DNA from: Deltaproteobacteria bacterium
GTDB taxonomy: Bacteria; Myxococcota; UBA727; VGSZ01
Assembly (NCBI GenBank): GCA_016874845.1
Contig: VGSZ01000007.1
Span: 1 to 54,981, forward strand
DNA length: 54,981 bases
Direction: 5' to 3'
Below are positions 38,935-52,688 of the stretch, one piece after another; positions within the stretch are counted from its first letter, which is position 1; each line of letters opens with the position of its first letter. Below the pieces are notes generated by a model. It was not told the origin of the DNA. It was given only the letters and a program-made list of their open reading frames with translations, and did not search any database. A program made the translations under genes and the position numbers.

Positions 38935-39530
38935 ACGCCGCTGGGACGGCACGTCGCCCATCGGGACCGGCGCGCGGCGCGGCGCTGCAGGAGAAGGCGC
39001 ACGCGATCCCCGTCGGCGACAGCCCGGTGCTCGGCAACAAGCAGGTGCGGGTCAACCTCGTCGTGTTCTCCGATCTGCAGTGCCCGTTCTGCGCGCGCTC
39101 GCACGCGCTCTTGAAGGAGGTCGTCGAAGACCCCGCGCTGAAGAAGCGGGTCAACGTCGTCTACAAGTACTTTCCGCTGTCGTTCCACGAGGACGCGAAG
39201 CCGGCGGCGCTGTTCGCGATGGCGGTGCGCGAGCTCGGCGGCGACGACGCGTTCTGGAGCTTCGTCGATCGCGTGTACCAGCAGCAGCGCGACATGGAGA
39301 GCGCTGCGCTGAAGGACGTCGCGAACGCCATCGGCGTCGACGGCGAACGGGCTGCGGCCCTCGCCTACGCGAAGGAGTCGACGTACACGGCCGTCCTCGA
39401 CGCCGACCAGAAGCTCGCCAGCAGCATCGGTGTCCGCGGCACGCCGACCTTCTTCGTGGGCGGATGGCAGCTGGGCGACCGCAGCGTCGACAGCGTCAAG
39501 GCCCTACTGAAGAAAAAGAACCTGCCCTGA
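38931..39530 (+). CDS. DsbA-family thioredoxin-like protein, N-terminally truncated
   Basis: 199 aa from a GTG at 38931. Thioredoxin-fold core: IPVGDSPVLGNKQVRVNLVVFSDLQCPFCARSHALLKEV with active-site CPFC, then FPLSFHEDAKPAALFAMAVRELGGDDAFWSFVDRVYQQQRDME, and IGVRGTPTFFVGGWQLGD with the cis-Pro. Members of this family are periplasmic with a signal peptide, used to form or isomerise disulphides. Here the 30 residues before the domain (VNAAGTARRPSGPARGAALQEKAHA) contain no signal peptide. I infer that a deletion removed the first part of this gene and the end of the previous membrane gene. Confidence 0.75.
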   Translation: MNAAGTARRPSGPARGAALQEKAHAIPVGDSPVLGNKQVRVNLVVFSDLQCPFCARSHALLKEVVEDPALKKRVNVVYKYFPLSFHEDAKPAALFAMAVRELGGDDAFWSFVDRVYQQQRDMESAALKDVANAIGVDGERAAALAYAKESTYTAVLDADQKLASSIGVRGTPTFFVGGWQLGDRSVDSVKALLKKKNLP

Positions 39531-39669
39531 AGACGGCCACGTTGGAATTCTTCCGTCGCCCTCAACGAGCGGGTCGAGCCGCGCCGCCTTCACCGCGCGC
39601 CGCCCGGCGCGCGCGTGCGTAAGCACGTCGACGGTGAAGGCGTCGGACTGCGGCTCGGCGCCGTGGACA

Positions 39670-39697
39670 GAAAAAGGGCGCCCTCGCGGGCGCCCTT
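39670..39697 (-). terminator. Intrinsic terminator of groESL
   Basis: 10-bp stem AAGGGCGCCC / GGGCGCCCTT with loop TCGC, followed on the minus strand by a T-tract (complement of AAAAA at 39671-39675). It is 24 bp after the groEL stop. Confidence 0.9.
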
Positions 39698-39720
39698 CTT
39701 CGTCTCCAGAGCGCGTGGAC

Positions 39721-41373
<1,653 letters not shown>

Positions 41374-41418
41374 CGAGGACTCCTAAATAAAAGAAAAATC
41401 AGAATCGAAGAGTTTCGT

Positions 41419-41706
41419 TCACTCAAAAATTGCGAGGATCTCGTCCTCGCGCAGCACGACGTGCTCGACGCCCTCGAGCGTCAGCTCGTTGCCGGCGTAC
41501 TTGCGGAAGAACACGCGGTCGCCGGCCTTGACGTCGAGCGCCTTGACCTTGCCGTTCTCGAGGTGCTTGCCCTCGCCGGCGGCGACGACGACGCCCTCCT
41601 GCGGCTTCTCCTTGGCGTTCTCGGGGATGTACAGGCCACCGGCCGTCTTCGTCTCGGTCTCGGTGCGCTTCACCAGCACGCGGTCGTTCAAGGGACGGAA
41701 CTTCAT
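41419..41706 (-). CDS. groES: Co-chaperonin GroES (Hsp10)
   Basis: 95 aa, the lid of the GroEL ring. [47 protein letters not shown] holds the mobile loop, and [36 protein letters not shown] ends it. The start at 41706 is fixed by the family and by GGAG just upstream; the track adds 18 residues. It is the first gene of the operon, directly behind the CIRCE element. Confidence 0.98.
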   Translation of the reverse strand: MKFRPLNDRVLVKRTETETKTAGGLYIPENAKEKPQEGVVVAAGEGKHLENGKVKALDVKAGDRVFFRKYAGNELTLEGVEHVVLREDEILAIFE

Positions 41707-41753
41707 GGTCGCTCCAGAAGTCCGACGGCGCGGCCGTCGGACGGGTCGAAGAT

Positions 41754-41780
41754 TTGGCACTCAGGGTGCCTGAGTGCCAA
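41754..41780. promoter_or_regulatory. CIRCE element (HrcA operator)
   Basis: TTGGCACTC-N9-GAGTGCCAA, a perfect 9-bp inverted repeat with 9-nt spacer, close to the consensus TTAGCACTC-N9-GAGTGCTAA. It lies 48 bp upstream of the groES ATG and just downstream of the promoter, so HrcA would repress groESL when no stress is present. Confidence 0.96.
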
Positions 41781-41784
41781 CGCG

Positions 41785-41812
41785 CTTATAGCCCTGCCCG
41801 AAGGCCCGACAA
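41785..41812 (-). promoter_or_regulatory. groESL promoter (housekeeping sigma)
   Basis: On the minus strand TTGTCG is followed after 16 bp by TATAAG, ending 5 bp before CIRCE. The start point would lie in the CIRCE region, as is usual for HrcA control. Confidence 0.75.
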
Positions 41813-41920
41813 GGGCAGCGCGGAAATCACGCCGGATCCGCCCCCGGCGTCGTCTTCGTCGCGGCGCGCGCGGCCCGCGCCCCCAGCCGGTCCGCCTTCG
41901 TTCCGCCGTCGGTCCGCCAA

Positions 41921-41945
41921 GAAAAAACCCCGGTCGCCCGGGGTT
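41921..41945 (-). terminator. Intrinsic terminator of tRNA-Ala
   Basis: 8-bp stem AACCCCGG / CCGGGGTT, loop TCGC, with a T-tract on the minus strand (complement of GAAAAAA). It is 13 bp past the encoded CCA of the tRNA and also separates it from groES. Confidence 0.9.
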
Positions 41946-41957
41946 CGTCTCGCTTCG

Positions 41958-42033
41958 TGGTGGAGCCAGACGGGATCGAACCGTCGACCTCATGAATGCC
42001 ATTCATGCGCTCTCCCAGCTGAGCTATGACCCC
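41958..42033 (-). tRNA. tRNA-Ala (anticodon GGC)
   Basis: 76 nt with encoded CCA. The acceptor stem GGGGTCA pairs with TGGCTCC, including the G3:U70 pair that specifies Ala. D-arm TAGCTCAGCTGGGAGAGC; anticodon stem CATGA, loop ATGGCAT with anticodon GGC; T-arm GACGGTTCGATCCCGTC. The 3' end faces groES, away from the defence-like cluster. Its promoter and terminator are both visible, so it is transcribed alone. Confidence 0.97.
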
Positions 42034-42053
42034 GCGGGACGAGACGGGGACGA

Positions 42054-42082
42054 TCCCTACGGGGCCGGCTCGATCTTTTCAA
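42054..42082 (-). promoter_or_regulatory. Promoter candidate of tRNA-Ala
   Basis: TTGAAA, 17 bp, TAGGGA on the minus strand, about 20 bp before the tRNA 5' end. The -35 is consensus-like; the -10 is weak. Otherwise 42083-42223 shows no feature. Confidence 0.55.
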
Positions 42083-42223
42083 GGCCTTTCTTCACGACCC
42101 GCGCGGGCGAGGTCGACCGCCCTCGGTCGGGCCGACCGCCGGCGACGCCGGCCCTCGCCGCTCCGGCGACGTCGTCGACGCGCTGGCCGCCGCGCGCCGC
42201 GCGACCTATCGTTGCCGGCGACG

Positions 42224-43744
42224 ATGCGCACCACCGAGCGGGTCCGGGCCCACGGCGAGGTCTTTACCAGCCCGCGCGAGGTCGAGGCGATGCTCGACCT
42301 CGTCGCTGACCTCGCCGCCGACCCCGACGCCCGCTGCTTCGAGCCCGCCTGCGGCGACGGCAACTTCCTGGTCGCGCTGCTGCGTCGTCGGCTGGCAGCG
42401 GCGAAGACGCGGCCGGGTGCCGAGCTCGGCGACGTCGCGCGCCGCGCGCTGGCCAGCCTGCACGGCATCGACCTGCTGAGCGACAACGTGCTCGCCTGTC
42501 GCGCGCGGCTCCTCGCTGTCGTGCAGGACACGGGGGTCGTCGATCCAGCGAGCCTCTCGACGATCGCAGCGCTGCTTCAGGACCGCGTCGTGCAAGGCGA
42601 CGCGCTGGCGCTGCTTGGCGACCCGGCGCACCCGTGGCGCCGGCAGCCCGTCGACGTCGTGATCGGCAACCCGCCCTACCAGCGCGAGGACGGCGGCCAC
42701 GGCCGCAGCGCGCGGCCGCTGTTCCCGGCGTTCGTGCGCCTCGCCAAGGCGCTGGCGCCCCGCCACGTCGTCATGATCGTGCCGTCGCGCTGGTTCGCCG
42801 GCGGCAAGGGCCTGCGCGGCTTTCGCGACGAGATGCTCGCCGACCAGCGGCTGCGCGTGCTCGTCGACTTCGAGGACGCCACCGCCTGCTTCCCCGGCGT
42901 CGACGTCGCCGGCGGCGTCGCCTACTTCCGCTGGGACCGCGACGACCCCGGGCCGTGCGCCATCACGAACGTCACCGGCGACGACCGCTCGACATCCACC
43001 CGCGCGCTCGATGCGCTGCCCGTGCTCGTGCGCCACGCCACCGCCGCCGCCATCGTGCAGAAGGTCCGCGCCCGCGGCGAGCCGTCGCTGTCGACACAGG
43101 TCTCGCCCCGAAAGCCCTTCGGCCTCGACACCCGCGCCCGCCCCGGCCACCACGGCGACGACGGCGACGTGCGGCTGCGCTGGCAACACGGCGAGGGACC
43201 GTTCTTCCGCCGCGACCTGAAGGCCGGCCTCCCGTACGTCGACCGCTTCAAGGTCTGCACGTCGTACGTCGCCTTCGACCACGCCGGCCGCCCCGGCAAG
43301 GATGGCCGCCGCCGCGTGTTCTCGCGCCTGCTCGTGCTGCCCCCCGGCGTCGTCTGCAACGAGACCTACGTCGTCGTCGGCGCCTTCGACACCGACACCG
43401 AGGCGCGCCACCTGCTGTCGTTCCTGCAGACGCGCCTGTGCCGGTTCCTCGTCGCGCAGGCGATGGTCTCGCACCACATCACCCGCGACGCCTACGTCTT
43501 CGTCCCCCGCGTCGACGTCACCCGGCCGTGGACCGACGCCGACCTCGCCGCCCGCTATGGCCTGTCCGAAGACGAGGCCGCCTTCGTCGCCGCGCGCATC
43601 CGCCCGCTCCCCACCGAGCCGGCCGCCGGCGCCGTCGTCAGCGCTCCGGCGGCGACGACGGCGCCGCTGTCGTCGTCGACGCAGGCGGCGCGAGGGCGAC
43701 GAAGCGGAAGCCGCCGCCCCCCGTCCAGCCCTCGGCAGCGGTGA
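42224..43744 (+). CDS. N6-adenine DNA methyltransferase (gamma type, NPPY)
   Basis: 506 aa. SAM motif I at 40-48 (EPACGDGNF), catalytic NPPY at 149-152 (VIGNPPYQRED). This order places it in the gamma class, like M.Eco57I/TaqI-type and PglX-like enzymes. The N-terminus RVRAHGEVFTSPREVEAMLDLV is typical of those methylases. The C-terminal half (TRALDALPVLVRHATAAAIVQKV, PYVDRFKVCTSYVAFDHAG) looks like a target-recognition region, followed by YVVVGAFDTDTEARHLLSFLQTRLCRFLVAQ. It ends in a short Ala/Ser/Arg-rich tail that overlaps the Mod-like gene on the other strand by 107 bp. It likely modifies host DNA to mark self. The start at 42224 is chosen by domain; the track adds 66 residues. Confidence 0.87.
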   Translation: MRTTERVRAHGEVFTSPREVEAMLDLVADLAADPDARCFEPACGDGNFLVALLRRRLAAAKTRPGAELGDVARRALASLHGIDLLSDNVLACRARLLAVVQDTGVVDPASLSTIAALLQDRVVQGDALALLGDPAHPWRRQPVDVVIGNPPYQREDGGHGRSARPLFPAFVRLAKALAPRHVVMIVPSRWFAGGKGLRGFRDEMLADQRLRVLVDFEDATACFPGVDVAGGVAYFRWDRDDPGPCAITNVTGDDRSTSTRALDALPVLVRHATAAAIVQKVRARGEPSLSTQVSPRKPFGLDTRARPGHHGDDGDVRLRWQHGEGPFFRRDLKAGLPYVDRFKVCTSYVAFDHAGRPGKDGRRRVFSRLLVLPPGVVCNETYVVVGAFDTDTEARHLLSFLQTRLCRFLVAQAMVSHHITRDAYVFVPRVDVTRPWTDADLAARYGLSEDEAAFVAARIRPLPTEPAAGAVVSAPAATTAPLSSSTQAARGRRSGSRRPPSSPRQR

Positions 43745-45038
43745 CGCCGGTGGGGTCGTTGCCGAGGACGACGCGCCGCAGGCGCGGCTGCGCCAGCGTG
43801 GCGCAGTGCGCGCCAGCCTCGACGACGACCCAGCGGCGCCGCATCTTGTGGGCGACGGCGGCGGTGGTGCCCGCGCCGCCAAACGGGTCGAGCACGACGT
43901 CGCCGGGTCGCGTGAACAGGCGCAGCAGACGACGCAGCAGGCGCTCGGGCTTCTTGCTGCTCTTGAACGCCACGCCGCCCTCGAGGTCGACGTTGCCCAT
44001 GTCGAGGTGGAAGCCGTCCCACCAGTCGCCGAGGATGTTCGTGAGCGCCCGCCGGTCGGGGCCGCCGGTCTGGTCGACGTGGCGCAGCTTCAGCGACAGC
44101 GAGATCAGCTGGTCGACGCCGCTGCGCGTGCGCCGCAGCCGGTACGTCGTGCCCGCGAAGGTGCGAGCCTGCACGGCGTCTTCGGCGGCGCCCGCGAGCA
44201 GCGTGCCCGCCGCGAGCGCCCGCACGGCGGGGGCCGGCGCGGTGTGGGTGCGGCAGATGCGCTCGGCGTGGGTCAAGACGAAGGCGCGAAAGTCGGCGCT
44301 TCGTTCGTACAGCGAAGCGAGGCTGCGACCGGCGTGGGGCAGCCCGAGCCGACGCAACAGCGTGGCGACTTCGTCTTTGTCGATGAGCGGGGAGAATGTG
44401 GCGAGGTCGGGCGACAGCAGCAACGAATAATGGTCGTCGTAGGCCAGGGTCTCTTCGTAGGCCTTTTCGTGCAAGGTCAGGCGGCGCGCGTAGACGTGGA
44501 CGTGCTCGACGTTCTTCACCAGCGTGCGGTCGGTGTGTTCGATCTTGAAGCCCGACGTCGCCGACATCCGCACCGCAAGGGTGGTCACGTAGGCCTTGCG
44601 GCCAAAGACCTCGTCAAGGAGCACCTTCAGGTACGCCGCCTCGGTACGGTCGGTCTGGGCGACGACAACGCCGTCTTCGGCGAGCAGCGGGCGCAGCGCC
44701 ACGAGCAGGTCGTGCATGCGCGCCAGCCAGGCGCCGTGCTCGTGGTCGTCGTCGTAGTGGGCGAAGCGCTGGCCGGTGTTGTAGGGCGGGTCGAGGTAGA
44801 CGCAGGCCACGCGGCCCTGCAGCGACGGTGCCAGCGCTGCCAGCGCGGCGCGGTTGTCGCCGTGCACGAGCAGGTTGTCGGTGGTCGGCGCCGGGTCCCC
44901 GGCGCGGGCGTCGGGGGCCGGGGGCGCCAGCACCGACAGCGCCTCGTCCTCGCGCAGCGCGCACGGCGGCGCGGGCGGCGCCGGGGGCTGGTCGCGCCCC
45001 GGCCACAGCAATGTGATGGGCCCGCGCGCCGTCGTCAT
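43638..45038 (-). CDS. Type III Mod-like DNA adenine methyltransferase (beta type)
   Basis: 466 aa. Catalytic DPPY at 83-86 (ACVYLDPPYNTGQRFAHYDDDHEHGAWLARMHDLL), SAM motif I FGGAGT at 386-391 (VLDPFGGAGTTAAVAHKMRRRWVVVEAG). This order is the beta class, as in type III Mod subunits. The middle (GRKAYVTTLAVRMSATSGFKIEHTDRTLVKNVEHVHVYAR) is the Mod core, and GDWWDGFHLDMGNVDLEGGVAFKSSKKPERLLRRLLRLF is another conserved stretch. A Res helicase partner is not adjacent; the AddA/B-like genes upstream may serve instead. The ATG at 45038 overlaps the stop of the upstream 358-aa gene (ATGA), so it is the last gene of the operon. Confidence 0.9.
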   Translation of the reverse strand: MTTARGPITLLWPGRDQPPAPPAPPCALREDEALSVLAPPAPDARAGDPAPTTDNLLVHGDNRAALAALAPSLQGRVACVYLDPPYNTGQRFAHYDDDHEHGAWLARMHDLLVALRPLLAEDGVVVAQTDRTEAAYLKVLLDEVFGRKAYVTTLAVRMSATSGFKIEHTDRTLVKNVEHVHVYARRLTLHEKAYEETLAYDDHYSLLLSPDLATFSPLIDKDEVATLLRRLGLPHAGRSLASLYERSADFRAFVLTHAERICRTHTAPAPAVRALAAGTLLAGAAEDAVQARTFAGTTYRLRRTRSGVDQLISLSLKLRHVDQTGGPDRRALTNILGDWWDGFHLDMGNVDLEGGVAFKSSKKPERLLRRLLRLFTRPGDVVLDPFGGAGTTAAVAHKMRRRWVVVEAGAHCATLAQPRLRRVVLGNDPTGVTAAEGWTGGGGFRFVALAPPASTTTAAPSSPPER

Positions 45039-46111
45039 GGGCCCGGCCCGGCGCCGGTGCGGCGGCGGCCAGCGACCCACGCCTGCAGCACGAGCCACGC
45101 GAGGCGGAAGTCGTCGTCGTCCCACAGGTCGGTGGTGGCGTCGGGCGGACGCGCGGCGGCGCGGCGCTGCAGGCGGTCGACGAGGCCGTCGACGAAGGCG
45201 GTGACGACGCGGTCGTCGACGACGACGCGGTCGACGTCGAGCACGTAGGGCGCGCGGCCGGTGGCGTCATCGACGACGGCGAGCACGCGGGCGCGGTCGA
45301 CGGCGGCGCCCTGCCCCCACAGCCGCTCGAAGGGCACGACGTCGACACGCTGGGCGGAGGCGGTGGGCAGCTGTGCCTGCAGCGACGGGCGGGTGGCGGC
45401 CAGCGCCGCGAGGCGCTCGCGCTGCGTTGGCGAGGCGAGGGCGAGGGTCTGGCCGAGGGCGTGCTCCAGCGGCGCCCGCGCGTCGGCGGGCAGCGCCGCC
45501 CACGTCGACGGCTGCAGCGCGGCGTCGAGGAACGCCGCCGGCGGCAGCAGGTACAGGTAGCGCCGGGCGATGAACGCGCCGCGCAGCGACGGGTCGCGCT
45601 GCACCAGGGCCCACAGCGCGGCGGCGTCGTCGGGGGCCACCTGCAGGCGGCCTTGCTGCAGCGTCGCGGCAAAATCGGTGGCGCCCCGCTGCCACACCGG
45701 CCCGCCGACGGTGGCCTGAAGGACGCGGGCGCGCTCGGCGTCGAAGAAGCCCCGCGCGCGCACGAGGGCCTCGCCGTCGGCGAGGCCGTGGCGGCGCTCG
45801 CCGCGCAGGAAGGCGGGCCAGGGGCCCTCGCCGGTCTGCAGCTCGGGCACCGCCGTGGTCGTCGGCGGCGGCGATGGATCGGGCGCGAAGCGGGCGACGA
45901 GCTGCAAGCGATCGCCAAGGCGGGCGGCGAAGGCGCCCTCGGGGGGTTGGGGCGAGAACAGCGCACGCAGCAGATGATCGACGCCGGTGACGAGCCACGT
46001 GCCGGCGCCGGCGTCGACGCCCGTGGGCCAGCGCCCGGCGACGCGGGCGAGGAAGTCGAGGCGGAGCACGCCGCCGTACAGCGCGCGCAGCGGCAGGCCG
46101 GCGAGCTTCAC
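45035..46111 (-). CDS. Unrecognised 358-aa protein of the helicase-nuclease operon
   Basis: 358 aa from a GTG at 46111 (GTGA overlap with the AddA-like stop), ending in ATGA overlap with Mod. No signal, membrane helix or known motif is seen. Features: VKLAGLPLRALYGGVLRLDFLARVAGRWPTGVDAGAGTWLVTGVDHLLRAL; an FDAERARVLQATVGGPVWQRGATDFAATLQQGRLQV stretch; AFIARRYLYLLPPAAFLDAALQP; and a C-terminal acidic-aromatic DLWDDDDFRLAWLVLQAWVAG. The coupling to both neighbours implies a role in the same complex. It could be the specificity or sensor subunit. The track gives several long ORFs here; this frame is chosen because both overlaps fit it. Confidence 0.75.
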   Translation of the reverse strand: MKLAGLPLRALYGGVLRLDFLARVAGRWPTGVDAGAGTWLVTGVDHLLRALFSPQPPEGAFAARLGDRLQLVARFAPDPSPPPTTTAVPELQTGEGPWPAFLRGERRHGLADGEALVRARGFFDAERARVLQATVGGPVWQRGATDFAATLQQGRLQVAPDDAAALWALVQRDPSLRGAFIARRYLYLLPPAAFLDAALQPSTWAALPADARAPLEHALGQTLALASPTQRERLAALAATRPSLQAQLPTASAQRVDVVPFERLWGQGAAVDRARVLAVVDDATGRAPYVLDVDRVVVDDRVVTAFVDGLVDRLQRRAAARPPDATTDLWDDDDFRLAWLVLQAWVAGRRRTGAGPGP

Positions 46112-49100
46112 CGCGCACCTCCGCCGCGCCCGCGCGGCACGCAGAACACCGCCACCAGCGGGTCGTCGACGCGCACGGGGGCACCCTTCGACGGCGCGAG
46201 CAGGTGGCCGTAGACGCGGGCCTGCCGCTCGCCGGCGGCCTGCTGGGCCGCCGGGGCGCCGAAGGCAGTCTTGTACTCGACGACGGACAGCGCGCGGGCG
46301 GCGGTGACGACGAGACCGTCGAGCACGCCGCGCACCAGCCGCGGGCCGTGGGCGGCGTCGTCGTCCCCGGGCGCGAGGACGACGTCGCCCCTGGGGTCTC
46401 GCGGCGGCGAGGGCGGGGCGAAGGAGCCGTCGTCGACGCCCCAGATCGGGACCTCGGGCAGCACCGCGCGCGCGTCGGCGAAGGCGGCGAGCACCGCGGC
46501 GACGGCGACGGCGTTGTCGTCGTGCTGCAGCACGACCACGGCCTGCTCGCCGCGCCAGCCGCGGCCGCGCGACCACGCGAGGGCCCGCGTCGTCGCGTCA
46601 GGGAGGGCGCGCACCCAGGCGAGGCGCTCGAGCAGCTGGTGCAGCCCCGAGCCCACCTGCATGCGTCGCCACGCCGCCTCGTGGTCGTAGGGCCGCGCGG
46701 GCGAAGACGACGACGAAGGCGACGACGACGACGACGAAGGCGGCGACGACGCAGGGCCGGCGTGGGCGTCGTCGTTGCCAGCCAGCGTGCGCACGCTGAC
46801 GAACGGCAGCGACGGGCGCAGCCGCGCGACGGCGGCGACGGCGGCGTGGCGCAGCGGCGCGCCGAACGCCGACGAGCGCGCTGCGGCGGGCGAGAACGGG
46901 CAGCGCGGCGCGGGCAGCGCGGCGTCAATGGGCAGGTCGCCGTCGCCGAGGTGCACGAGCAGCAGGTGATCGCGGGTGCGCGTCACCGCGACGTAGAACA
47001 GGTTGCGCTTTTCGTGCAGCAGCCGGCGCTCGACGGCGGTGTACTGCGTTCCGAGGATCGAGTGGGTCAACGACGGATCGGTGGCGCGCCCGATCTTCAG
47101 CCCCGTCGAGCCGAGCCACGGAAAGCACCGCGGCTGCAGCGCGGGCTCCAGCTCGAGCTGCCGACCAAAGTCGAACGACGAGAGGCCCGCCGCCGCCTCG
47201 CCGTCGCCGCCCCGCGCCGTGTGCGTGAGCTTCGCCGGGAAGAACTCGGCGGCCAGGTCGCCGACCACGGCGACGCGGTCGTACTCGAAGCCCTTGGACG
47301 AGTGCACCGTCGTCACCTCGAGCACGCGCCCGCCCCGAGCGGCCTTGCCCGGCCCGGGGAACCAGTCGAAGGGCAGCGTCTCGCCCTCGAAGTCGACGAC
47401 GACGGGCGACGGCTCGGGCTGCTGCCGCGCGCGCTCCTCGCGCGCCGCCAACGTCGACGCCAGCGCCCACAGCCGACGGCGGCTGCGCGCCTGCTGCTTT
47501 CCGTCGTCGCCGGTGCCGAGCAGGCGCCACAGCCCGAAGCGGTCGACGAGCCGCAACAGGCCGATGCCCTTGCCGGCGTCGCAAAGCGGCGCCGCCGCCG
47601 CCCGCGCCGCCTGCCACAGCGCGCGCGGGTGCACCTCGCCGTACGGGCCCGTCGCGGGCAGCTGCGGCACCAGCGCCTGAAGAGCCGGCAGGCACGACGG
47701 CGCGCACAACAACGTCAGCGCGTGGCCCACCGGGGCGTCGCCGCCGTCGAGCAGCGCGCCGCAGGCGTGCAGCAGCGTGACGTCGGGCAGCGGCCCGTGC
47801 GCCCAGACGGCGGCGTCGCCGCACGCCTCGGCGGTGAAGTCGACGACGTCGGCGATGCGGTAGCGCACCGGCCGCCCGGCCAGGTAGTCGCGCAGCCCGC
47901 TCTTCCACAGCGCCGAGCGCGAGCGCACGAGCACGCCGCAGTGGCCGTCGGCGAAGAACGCGTCGAGGTCGGGCCAGGCGCTCGGGCCGAGCACGTGCTT
48001 CGGCGCCGCGGCGTCGCGCCGCCAGTACTCGAGGGCCGGCGGCGTCGACGACAGCGCCTTGCCGGGCGGCGCGGCGAGGTCGTCGCGGGCGGGGTCGTAC
48101 TCCCACGCGCCGCCGCGCGAGTAGGGCTGCTGCGCCGCGGCGTTCACGAGGCCGTTCAGCGCCGCGAGGCCGGCGTGGCTCTGCACGCGGTACGAGTGGT
48201 GCAGCCGGTGCGCGCGGTGGCCGCTCGCGGCGCGGGCGTCGGGAGCGGCGTGGGCCTCGTCGTGGAAGGCGCGGAACTGCGCGGGCACCGCGCCGCGCCA
48301 CGAGTACAGCGACTGCTTCAGGTCGCCGACGATGGTGGTGCGCACCGGGCAGGCGTTGTCGCCGGCGAAGAAGGTGACGAACAGGTTCTGCAGGACGTCG
48401 GTGTCCTGCGCCTCGTCGAAGAAGAGCGCGGCGATGGGCTGCTCCTCGTCGCGCAGCCGCTGCAGGAACGCCTCGCTGCCGATGCGCTTCAAGAAGCGCA
48501 GCACGAGGAACACCAGCGCGTCGAAGTCGAACACGCCGCTGGACACCATCGACGGCAGGTAGCGCTCGCGCCCGAGCACCGACAGCAGCTGCTGCAGCAC
48601 GACGGTCGCCGACGACAGCGCCCCCTCGAGCAGCGCCACGTCGGCCGCGTGGTCGCGCAGCAGCTTGCCGAGCTCGTCGTCGGTCTTCGTCTGCGGCAGC
48701 TGCGCGAGCAGGTCGAGGTGGCGGGCGCGGACGTCGTCGTAGTCGGGGCGGTCCACCAGCGCGCGCAGCGCCGCGCCCGGCGGGCCGGCGGCCTGCAGAT
48801 CGAAGCCGAGCTCGGCGAGGAAGAACAGCTTCTGGCCCTCGGCGCGGGCGAAGCGCGCGAGCCCCTTGTGGTCGACCACCGAGTGCAGCCAGCCCGCGGC
48901 GCGGTCGGCGGCGACGTCGTCGAAGCCCGCCTGCTGCGCGAGCGCCGCGCGCACGCGGGCGATGCTCCACAGGCTCGCCCAGTGGTCGTCGACGCACTGC
49001 TGCCACAGGTCGGCGTCGCGGGCGTCGGTGGCGAAGGACACCGCGGCGGGCAGGCCGAGCTCGTAGCGAAACAGCCGCGACAGCTCGAGGCAGAAGGCGT

Positions 49101-49384
49101 GCAGCGTCGTCGCGCGCAGCGGCACGCTGGTGGCCGACAGCGTCGTCGCCGTCGTCGACATCGACGACGACGGCGCGCCGCGCGGGGCGCGCGTCAGGTC
49201 GGCCCACAGGCGGGCGCGCAGCTCCTCGACGGCGGCGTTGCTGAAGCTGAGGAACACCGTCTCGCCGAGCCGGCGCGCGGCGTCGTCGAACGAGCGGGTG
49301 GGGTTGCCGGCGGCGTCGTAGGCGAAGACGTCGTTCAGGATCGAGTACGTCTTGCCGGTGCCGGCGGACGCGCTGGTGACCTTC

Positions 49385-49392
<8 letters not shown>
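46108..49392 (-). CDS. AddA-like UvrD-type helicase with C-terminal PD-(D/E)XK nuclease
   Basis: 1094 aa. Walker A ASAGTGKTYS near residue 8, Ia/Q-type LSFSNAAVEELRARL, motif II FFDEAQDTDVLQ, motif III GDLKQSLYSWRGA, motif V TVHSSKGFEYDRVAVVGD and motif VI LFYVAVTRTRDHLLLVHLG: a complete superfamily 1A helicase. A poly-Ser/Pro linker ([17 protein letters not shown]) separates it from a RecB-type nuclease with GVLDGLVVTAARALSVVEYKTAFG near the end (about residue 1038). AddA proteins unwind and cut DNA ends with AddB. The first ATG at 49392 overlaps the AddB-like stop by 8 bp. The gene contains no frameshift. Confidence 0.94.
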
Positions 49393-52627
<3,235 letters not shown>

Positions 52628-52688
52628 GCGGGCTCTCCGGGCTGCCACCACGGCGAGCGCGGCCGTGCGCGGGGGTCAGGGCGAGGCG

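Noticed and set aside
41958-42033. tRNA-Ala as an attachment site for the defence-like cluster
   Set aside because: The 3' end points to groES, not to the cluster, and I see no repeat of the tRNA 3' end or integrase.
42206-43882. 558-aa minus-strand ORF opposite the gamma methyltransferase
   Set aside because: No motif; the + strand has NPPY and the SAM site.
45267-46928. Long alternative minus-strand ORFs (513-553 aa) over the 358-aa gene
   Set aside because: Only the frame with both GTGA and ATGA overlaps is kept; the others are Arg-rich and have no family features.
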